From the NCBI GenBank assembly GCA_945897695.1, contig CAMDGW010000073.1, positions 1 to 10,403 on the forward strand: DNA of 10,403 nucleotides, in the 5' to 3' direction. Made by a program: the position numbers and the translations under genes. Shown here in pieces: positions 1 to 6,559 of this stretch. The DNA is from Pseudobacteriovorax antillogorgiicola. GTDB taxonomy: Bacteria; Bdellovibrionota_B; Oligoflexia; Oligoflexales; RGVZ01. Below the pieces are notes generated by a model, which saw nothing but the letters and a program-made list of their open reading frames with translations, ran no database searches and was not told the DNA's origin. Position 1 is the stretch's first letter, and the number at the start of each line of letters is the position of its first letter.

Positions 1-250
1 ATGCTGGGGTTCTGGAGCTTTTTGCTAGATTATTAGTTCTGGCCGGATGCCAGTCTGCCAATAGTTTGACCTTTGTTCGCTCAGCGTAAACGAGGTCTTT
101 GACCACAACTCCCAAACCAGTTCCATTTTTTACCGTCACGCATGATGAAATTACCAGTACAAAAATGGGAAAAAAATATTTTAAACTTTCGATAAGCTGA
201 CGCGAGTGATTATGGTTTTTCTTGGATTGAGTAAGGTGAGTCGGTGCCAT
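1..250 (-). CDS. Putative lipoprotein, 5' part only (runs off the left edge)
   Basis: This minus-strand frame is open from an ATG at 248-250 to the window edge, giving 83 codons with no stop. The start is preceded by AAAGG four bases upstream, a modest ribosome binding site. The N-terminus has a basic, polar stretch (residues 1-24), then a hydrophobic run (YFFPIFVLVISSC) ending in a lipobox-like ISSC with Cys37, so an exported lipoprotein is likely. The n-region is longer than usual, but no alternative ATG, GTG or TTG lies between the ATG and the hydrophobic segment. After the Cys comes VTVKNGTGLGVVVKD, which I do not recognise. It lies 153 bp downstream of the 404-973 gene on the same strand and may be co-transcribed with it. 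The remainder of the protein is outside the window. Confidence 0.55.
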   Translation of the reverse strand, partial: MAPTHLTQSKKNHNHSRQLIESLKYFFPIFVLVISSCVTVKNGTGLGVVVKDLVYAERTKVKLLADWHPARTNNLAKSSRTPA

Positions 251-403
251 AAGACCTTTGATTTTTAAAAATTGTTCTTTATGTGAGATGAAATAACGGA
301 TGCGTTGGGTTTTGTCCAATTATTCACAACCTCTGATATTGCGACATTTTAACTTGCGTGATTCTGGCAATGATTGCTGAAACTCGAACGCGCTTTCATA
401 TTG

Positions 404-973
404 TTATTTTTTGGAGATGTTGCCCCAGTAAGCTTTCGTATCCTCATGGCTATTAGCCAGCTTCGTCGCAATCTTTATCGCTCGAGGGTCGCTCAGGTTG
501 TTCAACGCTTCGAGAATTCGTTCATAAACAAAAAGCGGGTTACCGTTACGCGAGTTGCGCGGGTCGACGTAGGCATTCTGGAGAGCCACGAGTAGCTCCG
601 AGTTGGATTTTCCTGCAAATCGCTTGCCGAGGCTGCTAGCTGCCTCCGCTCTAATCACCATGGCGTTGTCAAGAAGGCCGTCCAGAAGAATGCCTTTGCA
701 TACCGAGTCTTTGAGCCCAACAGAGCATTTTTTGATCCAACCCATACGCCATTGCCAAGACCAGTCGCGAAGGCGTTTGACGCCACGATCAGTCTGAAAT
801 CTCCAAAATTTTGCGGCTTCCGGGTCACTCATTTTGTGAAAATGCTGCCACTCAGCTTTTGAGGGCTGAATTTTAGGGTCAAAAGTCTGGGGATCAGGGT
901 TTGCAGCGGAGATGGTGCTAAACAATGCAAAACTCAAGACCAGGCGCTTTATTAGCGAAAGCTTCTCTTTCAT
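404..973 (-). CDS. Small exported helical (HEAT-like) protein of unknown function
   Basis: The product is 189 residues. It begins with a Sec signal peptide: KEKLSLIKR as the basic n-region, a hydrophobic core LVLSFALFSTISA, and probable cleavage after Ala23 or Ala24. The mature part is tryptophan-rich around residues 57-80 and has two Cys (83 and 92) that could form a disulfide in the periplasm. From about residue 91 to 172 it looks like short paired helices of the HEAT/armadillo kind (IRAEAASSLGKRF, then LEALNNLSDPRAIKIATKLA), a fold normally used for protein-protein contact. The ATG has GAGGG eight bases upstream, supporting this start. It is transcribed away from the PilZ gene across a 151-bp gap. 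No enzyme motif is visible; the HEAT assignment is inference from the pattern. Confidence 0.75.
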   Translation of the reverse strand: MKEKLSLIKRLVLSFALFSTISAANPDPQTFDPKIQPSKAEWQHFHKMSDPEAAKFWRFQTDRGVKRLRDWSWQWRMGWIKKCSVGLKDSVCKGILLDGLLDNAMVIRAEAASSLGKRFAGKSNSELLVALQNAYVDPRNSRNGNPLFVYERILEALNNLSDPRAIKIATKLANSHEDTKAYWGNISKK

Positions 974-1124
974 TTGCTTAACCCTCTGTATTTAAAAGAC
1001 TAACAAAAATAATTTTAGTTTTTCCTAAAGACCCTTCTCAAACTTCCGATCCGAGATAGGAATGCGTTGGTACCTGCCATAAAGGTCAGGTAAGCCGCAT
1101 GTAAAGGAATCGAGGAGGAGCGGC
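974..1124. other. Divergent intergenic region between 404-973 (-) and the PilZ gene (+)
   Basis: This 151-bp gap must hold both outward promoters. It is AT-rich at 990-1030. I could not find a confident -35/-10 pair for either direction. A short inverted repeat (TACCTG at 1071-1076, CAGGTA at 1087-1092) lies in the presumed leader of the PilZ gene, 32 bases before its start, and could be a small hairpin or operator. Confidence 0.4.
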
Positions 1125-1673
1125 ATGAACGAGCAAAACTGGTTTGTCTATCAGGGCAATCAACAATTAGGACCCTTTACTACCGGTCAGGTGGTCCAAA
1201 TGATTGATAGTAAGATGATCGCTCAAGATGCGTACCTTTTCAAGGTCGGTTGGAAGGATTGGCGTCCGTACGAGGAATGTATGGAAGAGTTGGGGCTAAA
1301 GCCAGCTGCTCCGCAGCAGGATTCTGATGAGCGCCGTAGCGCTGCTCCGCGCGCAACGATCCTTGGACGCGTCATCGTCCACAACAATGGTCAACTGATA
1401 ATCGGAAGCGGCGTTAATATCTCCTCTACCGGGATCTTTGTTGAAACCCAGGATCAGATATTTACGGTGGGAGAGAAGCTCAAGCTCTCAGTCCGTATCG
1501 ATGGATTCGTTAAATCATTTAACGTCGTGGCGCGCGTCGTCAGATATAACTCAGACCCTCGGCACCCTGTGGGATTTGGTTTGAGCTTTGAGGGGCTTGA
1601 TGGGGGCATCGGTGATGAAATCGAGAAAATGGTCGCTTCAAAACGACAGTCCCCCGCAGTGAAGGTTTCCTGA
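1125..1673 (+). CDS. GYF_2-PilZ domain fusion protein
   Basis: The product is a 182-residue cytoplasmic protein with no signal peptide. Residues 5-54 match the bacterial GYF_2 (DUF4339) pattern: WFVYQGNQQLGPF, then GW.DWRP, a small fold thought to bind proline-rich partners. A linker rich in Ala, Pro and Gln (58-68) leads to a PilZ domain at about 69-172, with an N-terminal arginine cluster (R70, R71, R76), the second motif NISSTG at 98-103, and the strand VGFGLSFEGL at 149-158. PilZ domains bind cyclic di-GMP through RxxxR and [D/N]xSxxG. Here the second motif is intact, but the first has four residues between R71 and R76 instead of three, so ligand binding is uncertain. A strong site, GAGGAGGAG, ends five bases before the ATG. 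The next gene starts 67 bases downstream on the same strand and is probably in one transcript. Confidence 0.9.
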   Translation: MNEQNWFVYQGNQQLGPFTTGQVVQMIDSKMIAQDAYLFKVGWKDWRPYEECMEELGLKPAAPQQDSDERRSAAPRATILGRVIVHNNGQLIIGSGVNISSTGIFVETQDQIFTVGEKLKLSVRIDGFVKSFNVVARVVRYNSDPRHPVGFGLSFEGLDGGIGDEIEKMVASKRQSPAVKVS

Positions 1674-1740
1674 ATTGTATTGATCTAGAGGCCTTCGTCT
1701 CTGGATACCCAGCGCCGTGTGCGCAGCGAGAGGTTCGACT

Positions 1741-2949
1741 ATGGTTTCCGCAAAGTCTAAGAAGTTAATGACCTGGAAGAATGCAACCGACGTTGCATCT
1801 GCGAAAAAACTTGTGGATTTGGGTTACCTGCTGCCGTGGGGCGATGGCAGAACAACCGCAAAGGTTCTTGGCGAAGATGGCTCGTGTGAATTGGTAAGAT
1901 ATATTGCCGTTCGCCTGGCAGACCGTTATGCAGATCGTCTTGCCGCCGAGATTCTGGTGGAGTCTCTCTTTGCAGTTTTGACAGCAGCAAACAACGAAAA
2001 AGTCATGATTGCCTTCTTAGAAGCGTTGTTTGATAGCGATCAATTTGAAAATGTGACTCGCCATTTGGTTGAAATTTCACTTGGTGGCGAGGTGGCTGAA
2101 GACGAACTTTCGAAGTCCGTGGTGTCTGCAGCCGTTGCGTTGATTTGCGAGATAGGTTTAAACATTCAACGTATTGAAGAAGAAGAGCCAGGACGAATTG
2201 AGCGTAGCAAAGCTCTTTCCGATCACATTGCCGCTTACCTGCTCAGCGTGAGCAACACGAACGTGCAAGCGGTGCGTTTAAGTCTTCTGCGATATTTTAG
2301 TCAAACTGAGTACGGACTAAGCGGCAAAACCAATTACACGAGATTAATGGTGCGATTTGGGCATTCAATCATGGAATCTCTTTTCCAGCAGTTGTTTGTC
2401 AAGAAAAGCGAACGCATAGCAGCTCAGTTCCTTCTGGAAAATCTCCCGTGTGCACTGGAGGCAGGAAGCGATACCCAGAAGATACTCCATGAGACATTCA
2501 AGCAGCATATGTTCAAAGAATCAGAGCGATTCTGTCTATTTATGCATGAGCTCGGTTCTAATTTGATATCTTTAGGGCAGGATAATGCGATTTGCCCGGC
2601 AGCTGAGAGCTTTGCTCGGCATTTGATTGCGCTGTTTAAAGTTACCAGTGATCTTGGACATAAGGAGCTCGGTCGCGAAGTTTTACAGGAGCTTCATAAA
2701 TTTTCCGCGTACGGTGATATCTACAAATGGATTCGATCTTTAGAAAATTCTTCGGAGATTCGGAGAGTTTTCCGCGAGCTTGCGCTTGAATATCGCGTGA
2801 AAGTTGTTGAAGCAGGTAAAGGTGGCAAAGTTATTAGTCAATTCCGCGTATCAAAGCGAGGAAGAAAGCCTAGCTTATCAAAAGGGGACTTTGGATTTCT
2901 CGAACAGGTTACGACGCTTGGGGATTACGAAGTTAGATACACGGCATAG
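1741..2949 (+). CDS. All-helical protein of unknown function with basic C-terminal tail
   Basis: I choose the ATG at 1741 (402 residues) because GAGAGG sits seven bases upstream. The in-frame GTG at 1717 has no comparable site and would add eight residues that look untranslated. There is no signal peptide or membrane segment. The protein is rich in Leu, Ala and Glu and appears almost wholly alpha-helical from about residue 50 to 355, with repeated amphipathic helices such as YADRLAAEILVESLFAVL, suggesting an armadillo/HEAT-like solenoid. The C-terminal 45 residues change character: SKRGRKPS at 371-378 resembles an AT-hook core, followed by a likely beta-rich end. I do not recognise the family. 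Its position after the GYF-PilZ gene suggests a shared transcript and possibly a signalling partner; this is inference only. Confidence 0.85.
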   Translation: MVSAKSKKLMTWKNATDVASAKKLVDLGYLLPWGDGRTTAKVLGEDGSCELVRYIAVRLADRYADRLAAEILVESLFAVLTAANNEKVMIAFLEALFDSDQFENVTRHLVEISLGGEVAEDELSKSVVSAAVALICEIGLNIQRIEEEEPGRIERSKALSDHIAAYLLSVSNTNVQAVRLSLLRYFSQTEYGLSGKTNYTRLMVRFGHSIMESLFQQLFVKKSERIAAQFLLENLPCALEAGSDTQKILHETFKQHMFKESERFCLFMHELGSNLISLGQDNAICPAAESFARHLIALFKVTSDLGHKELGREVLQELHKFSAYGDIYKWIRSLENSSEIRRVFRELALEYRVKVVEAGKGGKVISQFRVSKRGRKPSLSKGDFGFLEQVTTLGDYEVRYTA

Positions 2950-2956
2950 TCTGACT

Positions 2957-3003
2957 GAGGTTTTCTTTAGACCATTGAAGCATCTCCCGTGAAGACCTCT
3001 TTT
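2957..3003 (+). terminator. Possible intrinsic terminator of the PilZ/helical-protein transcript
   Basis: GAGGTTTTC (2957-2965) pairs with GAAGACCTC (2991-2999) over nine base pairs with one G-U wobble, followed by four T (3000-3003). It starts eight bases after the stop at 2949. The 25-base loop is long and the T-tract short, so it may be weak. Confidence 0.4.
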
Positions 3004-3014
3004 CGCATGGTGTA

Positions 3015-3230
3015 TTATAGTAAAGGGAGAGTGCAGTTTTCACCCCCGAACGCGAGCCAATTCAAAAGACCGAGTTGTTTTTTTGAGACAATCTGGGACG
3101 GTCCTGTCCAAAAACCGATGACCTCATTACCTATTTCCCAAATATCGAGCTCGTTGGGCAAGGTCTCAAAATAATCTTGAAATCGCTCTAATCCCATCGC
3201 AAAGCTGACGTTTTGGACACAGCTTGCTTT
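3015..3230 (-). pseudogene. Relic of a glycoside-hydrolase-like (TIM barrel) gene
   Basis: The frame is open between stops at 3231-3233 and 3015-3017 (71 codons); the only ATG is at 3195-3197. The translation contains SFAMGLERFQDYFETLP followed by DIWEIGNEVIGFWTGP. This resembles the catalytic-acid strand of TIM-barrel glycoside hydrolases, in which the Glu of an N-E pair acts as proton donor and a sequence like WEIGNEVNG is typical. Such enzymes have about 300-400 residues, so this is only an internal fragment. No ribosome binding site precedes the ATG, and the fragment lies directly beyond a strong minus-strand terminator. After SQIVSKK the sequence loses obvious resemblance. I read it as a decayed gene remnant. 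A coincidental or genuine small ORF remains possible. Confidence 0.45.
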
Positions 3231-3250
3231 CTAAATGGGGGACAAGGCTC

Positions 3251-3299
3251 AAAAAACAGACAAAAGAAAACCTCGAGCAATGTTTATGCCCGAGGTTTT
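3251..3299 (-). terminator. Intrinsic terminator of the rsmB-PLD-lipoprotein operon
   Basis: Read on the minus strand, AAAACCTCG (3291-3299 complement) pairs with CGAGGTTTT (3267-3275 complement), with an extra GCA/TGC inner stem and a seven-base loop. It is followed by CTTTTGTCTGTTTTTT, a long T-rich tract. It begins 17 bases after the lipoprotein stop codon at 3317-3319. The shape and position are those of a rho-independent terminator. Confidence 0.85.
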
Positions 3300-3316
3300 C
3301 AAAGTTTAATTCTTTT

Positions 3317-3886
3317 TTATTTAGGGTTTTCAGCTGGGGGTTGCGTCTGATTGAGCTCTGGTTGGCTAATGACGCCGGCCTTTGCTTTGATCTCAGACTC
3401 CTGAGACACAGGAAAATCAATCGATGTCTTTGCACCGACTACGTCACGAATAAACCATGTACCTTTTTCTTTGATTAGAGCGACTGTATTTTCAGTTTGA
3501 ACCATAGGCGCAGCACTAGTATCTGTCGGGCGCTGATCGGCAACGCCTAAATCTTTATATTTCAGTCGGAAAGTGATCTCTGTTTCCCGCGGTGTGCGAT
3601 CGCGGCGTTCAATGACAGCATAGGATTCGATGTCATAGTGTCGGTGGATATAAGCGTTCGTGATCGTTTCGTCAGACGCGGCATTGATAGCGTCTTTGAG
3701 GCGTCCTGTGGTGTACTGGGCTAGGTCGTCTTTTTCGGAGACTTGTTTCATATTCAGTGCTTTGTTTAGATAAGACTCCACAACCTTCTCGGGAGCCATG
3801 GCCTGGCGTTCATTGCCACAACTTCTCGTACAACCGGTCAACACCAGACCGATGAATAGCAATTGGCTGAGGGTGGCTCTTAGCAT
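3317..3886 (-). CDS. Small lipoprotein, NTF2-like candidate, unknown function
   Basis: The product is 189 residues with a clear type II signal peptide: MLRATLSQLLFIGLVLTGC, lipobox LTGC, lipidated Cys19. Residue +2 is Thr, so sorting to the outer membrane is expected by the E. coli rule. The body has an alpha-helical start (PEKVVESYLNKALNM, 32-46) and then alternating strands (YDIESYAVIERRDR, ETEITFRLKY, ENTVALIKEKGTWFIRDVV), an order reminiscent of NTF2-like/DUF4878-type cone folds. The C-terminus (160-189) is polar and proline-rich, likely disordered. AAGGAG lies seven bases before the ATG, a strong ribosome binding site. It is the last gene of the minus-strand operon, 67 bases after the PLD-like gene, and is followed by the strong terminator. 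The fold assignment is inference. Confidence 0.85.
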   Translation of the reverse strand: MLRATLSQLLFIGLVLTGCTRSCGNERQAMAPEKVVESYLNKALNMKQVSEKDDLAQYTTGRLKDAINAASDETITNAYIHRHYDIESYAVIERRDRTPRETEITFRLKYKDLGVADQRPTDTSAAPMVQTENTVALIKEKGTWFIRDVVGAKTSIDFPVSQESEIKAKAGVISQPELNQTQPPAENPK

Positions 3887-3953
3887 CGACGAACTCCTTC
3901 TGACTCGTTAAATCTCAAACAATCTGCAAATTCTTCAAGAAATTTTATCACAT

Positions 3954-4784
3954 CTATGGCGTTGATGCAGCCTCTGGGTCGGTTTGGTTACCCGAAGCCG
4001 CACGTTTCTTTTCTAGTTCCTGTCCCAAGGTCATCTTGGGCAATTTGGTTGGTACTCCCGCTGCTGGGCGGTCCTTGACTCTTCGATACCGGTAAACATT
4101 GTCAGCGCTTGTGCCGCTGCCAGCCAGGGCGGGCGGCTGTGAGTCCCTGCCCTCATTGCCAGATTTTGCTTCGTTTGTGCCCGCCTCATTTGCTTTTGGG
4201 GAGTGGATGTAGGACTTGTGTGCGCGTTGGCTGCCAACAAGCGGTAATGGACGAACTTCAGGAGTTTCTGGATTCTTAGCAGCCTCCTGGAAAGAGGCTT
4301 CAAATGATGGAATTTCATTCGACTCTAGTTCTTTGATAGTAAATTTATTGTGTTTCGTGAGGTAGTCGAGATCTGTGTCGATAGAAAACAACGTATCGTC
4401 TAGCAAAACTAGGGAGGCTCTATCAGTGTAAAAGTTTTTTGGTCTGATGGCGACCGGAATGTTGACCTGTTTTAGATAGCCAAGCCGCGATAGGATATTG
4501 CTCGCTTTTTCCTTACCCAGGAGGACACTGATTTGAACTTTCCGGTATTGTGCGATGTAAAGCGATGAGACGATCTCGGCATCCGTCAGAAAGTTGGTAG
4601 AAATCCACACTCTTTTGGTGGCTCCTCCAATGCGAGAGAGCAGCTCTGCTCTGATGCCTGCGAATGAATCAAATTGCTGTACTGACTTTTGTGAGTGCTC
4701 TTCAGCCATAGCAGTCATTGTAGGGGCAGTGACGGAAATAACAATCATCAGCATCATTCTTCTCAGGTGGCGTTTTAAGCTCAT
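3954..4784 (-). CDS. Exported PLD-fold protein with degenerate HKD motif (probable pseudoenzyme)
   Basis: The product is 276 residues. A Sec signal peptide (KRHLRR, hydrophobic 10-20, AMA before Glu28) sends it to the periplasm. Residues 36-165 follow the single-domain phospholipase D layout: a helix ending in an A-x-x-R-V turn, strand VWISTNFLTDAEIV, strand VQISVLLG, then the segment at 120-140 where HxKxxxxD should be. There the sequence is R122-A-S124-L-V-L-L-D129, so the catalytic His and Lys are replaced and only the Asp remains. The usual GSxN is SIDTD. Hydrolysis by the standard mechanism is therefore unlikely. Residues 170-276 are low-complexity, rich in Pro, Ala, Gly, Glu and Lys. 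Its ATG overlaps the rsmB stop (ATGA, 4781-4784), and GGGG lies seven bases upstream, so translation is probably coupled. Confidence 0.8.
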   Translation of the reverse strand: MSLKRHLRRMMLMIVISVTAPTMTAMAEEHSQKSVQQFDSFAGIRAELLSRIGGATKRVWISTNFLTDAEIVSSLYIAQYRKVQISVLLGKEKASNILSRLGYLKQVNIPVAIRPKNFYTDRASLVLLDDTLFSIDTDLDYLTKHNKFTIKELESNEIPSFEASFQEAAKNPETPEVRPLPLVGSQRAHKSYIHSPKANEAGTNEAKSGNEGRDSQPPALAGSGTSADNVYRYRRVKDRPAAGVPTKLPKMTLGQELEKKRAASGNQTDPEAASTP

Positions 4785-6160
4785 GTGTTTTCCCCTTTCC
4801 GTCTGATGATAAAGGCCCCAAAGCCGTCCATGTCGTCTTGGTTGCCTGCGTAGATCATCAGGATGTTATCCCGAGTTACGTAGCGTTTGAAGTAATCTGG
4901 CAGACGAGAAACTGGGCTGACAAGCTCAAACTTGTCGCCAAATGTCTCTTTAATCCATTTTGCCTGAGATTCTGTTTCGTCTGGCTCAAAGCTACAAACG
5001 GAGTAGACCATTTCCCCATTTGGTTTCAGCATACCTAGGGCATGCTCGATCAACAATCGTTGTTGTTTTGAAAGCTCCTTAATCCCCGCCTCCGATTTGT
5101 GCCATTTGCCCTCGGGGTGACGCCTTAAAACCCCAAGTCCTGTGCAAGGCGCATCTAGCAAAACTCGATCAACTGGTTGCTCAGGATTAAATTCCATAAA
5201 GTCTTTGAGGATCCATTCAATTTGCTCCTCGCAGCCGAGGCGTCTGGCCGTCTGGCGCGCTCTTTCCATCTGAGATTCGCCTTTTTCAATGGCGATAATT
5301 TTGACAGAGTCGTTACTCAGCTCGCGCATATGGGTCAATTTACCACCCGGACCAGCAGCTGCATCAACTATCGTCAGACCGTCTTTGATCCCAAGTAGAT
5401 AAGGAATTATTTGTGATGCTTGATCTTGAATCGTAAAGAATCCTTTACCAAACAGACTCTCTAGGCTGAGATCTGGATGTTTTTTGAGGATGACGCAGCC
5501 CTTGAGACTTCCCTTTTCCGATTGAACTTGTTCATCTCGTAGCAAGTGGTCCTGTAATTCCTGGGGGGTAATTTTCTTGGTGTTGACGCGGATAAAAATA
5601 GGGGGAGGTTGCAGATTGGCCTCAAGCATGGTTTCCATTCGTTCAAATTTGAATCGATCATGCCAACGCTTTACCAACCAATCTGGGTGAGAAAACTGGA
5701 GAGCCAGATATTCAACGGGCTTTGTCTTTTTATCCGGCTTAGTAAAGTATTCAGCACGGCGGGCAATTTGTCTGAGCACGCCGTTTACAAACGGGACGGC
5801 AGACGCTTCGCCTTTCTGACGCACGTATTCAACGCTCTCATTGACAGCCGCTCGGTCAGGAATGCGGTCCATATAAAAAATCTGATATGTTCCTAGGATC
5901 AAAGCCGCCCGAACCTGAGGGGTTACTGTTTTTAGGTCGCGTTTTTTTGAGGTCTGCTGAAGGATCCAGTAAATTTTTTTATACCAGCGAAGGCCGCCGA
6001 AAAGAATTTCCTTCGTCAAATTTCGATCAACGCGCTTGATATCTTTTGCATGGGCTGCGTAGAGTTCTTCCAAAACGTCGTCGGGTTTGCGGTTGTTTTC
6101 CATGACAGCTACGAAAGCGTCAAATGCGATGAGGCGGGAAATAGTAACTTTGGCGCTCAA
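4781..6160 (-). CDS. rsmB: 16S rRNA (cytosine-5) methyltransferase RsmB
   Basis: The product is 459 residues, close to the family's usual 430-450. RsmB transfers a methyl group from S-adenosylmethionine to C5 of C967 of 16S rRNA in the cytoplasm. Residues 5-140 form the NusB-like RNA-binding domain (VDRNLTKEILFGGLRW, AVNESVEYVR, FVNGVLRQIAR). The catalytic domain shows FFTIQDQASQ (241-250), SAM motif I DAAAGPGGK (266-274), motif IV DAPCTGLGVLRRHP (336-349, Cys339) and motif VI YSVCSFEPDE (386-395, nucleophile Cys389). The end DGFGAFIIRRK is also typical. The start is TTG at 6158-6160 with GGAG eleven bases upstream. The next ATG (residue 20) would remove the first NusB helix, so TTG is preferred. 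It heads the operon with the PLD-like and lipoprotein genes. Confidence 0.95.
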   Translation of the reverse strand: MSAKVTISRLIAFDAFVAVMENNRKPDDVLEELYAAHAKDIKRVDRNLTKEILFGGLRWYKKIYWILQQTSKKRDLKTVTPQVRAALILGTYQIFYMDRIPDRAAVNESVEYVRQKGEASAVPFVNGVLRQIARRAEYFTKPDKKTKPVEYLALQFSHPDWLVKRWHDRFKFERMETMLEANLQPPPIFIRVNTKKITPQELQDHLLRDEQVQSEKGSLKGCVILKKHPDLSLESLFGKGFFTIQDQASQIIPYLLGIKDGLTIVDAAAGPGGKLTHMRELSNDSVKIIAIEKGESQMERARQTARRLGCEEQIEWILKDFMEFNPEQPVDRVLLDAPCTGLGVLRRHPEGKWHKSEAGIKELSKQQRLLIEHALGMLKPNGEMVYSVCSFEPDETESQAKWIKETFGDKFELVSPVSRLPDYFKRYVTRDNILMIYAGNQDDMDGFGAFIIRRKGENT

Positions 6161-6559
6161 GGTGCTTTATTCTCCAAGGTGCTGGGTCAGGGGGGCGACG
6201 GCCAGAATTCATGATTTAACCTATCATTATTGTACGTTATCCCTTGTGTGCTGAATAGTCGCGGAAGCACCCACTTGGGACCTGTGACGTCAACCGCGCG
6301 ACTTTGAAAAGAAAAACCAGATAAACTCAAGATAAGACAAGTGAATTTTGAGATGATTGCCAATGAAGCATGTGTCTTTTTGTGAGCTTGCGTGGGTCGC
6401 GACGACGATCGTCGCATCGTTATCACTATTGGTCCACAGCGAGGCATGTTTTTACCAGCAGTAGAGATTCTGTGCTGAGAAATATTAAGCGACCTTTGAG
6501 AATGGTTGTGCAGCCCACGGCGTTGTTACCCCTGGCTGACTACTGGTGTGCCATTCGCC
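6161..6559. other. Intergenic region between the glycosyltransferase and rsmB, no convincing gene
   Basis: I see no supported gene in these 399 bases. Both strands have short frames without ribosome binding sites. One minus-strand frame (6187-6447) contains a hydrophobic stretch but no credible start. There is no clear terminator after the glycosyltransferase. Two adjoining palindromes lie at 6396-6403 (GTCGCGAC) and 6403-6414 (CGACGATCGTCG). The promoter for rsmB should lie here; TACAAT (minus strand, complement of 6223-6240 area) is a possible -10 without a good -35. Confidence 0.4.

Noticed and set aside
39..53. Small hairpin CTGGC-CGGAT-GCCAG
   Set aside because: Five base pairs only, inside the partial lipoprotein coding frame, with no T-tract; probably chance.
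3..89. Plus-strand frame at the left edge ending AGCQSANSLTFVRSA with a lipobox-like LAGC
   Set aside because: It is short, open to the edge, and overlaps the better supported minus-strand lipoprotein gene on the opposite strand.
3013..3018. Perfect TATAAT on the minus strand in the gap after the glycoside hydrolase relic
   Set aside because: No acceptable -35 lies 16-18 bases upstream and no minus-strand gene follows it, since the neighbouring gene to the left is on the plus strand.
6187..6447. Minus-strand 86-codon frame with a hydrophobic stretch (LAIISKFTCLILSLSGFSF)
   Set aside because: The ATG has no ribosome binding site, the hydrophobic part begins 30 residues in, and the only nearer start is a TTG also lacking a site. 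It could be chance; kept only as a note.
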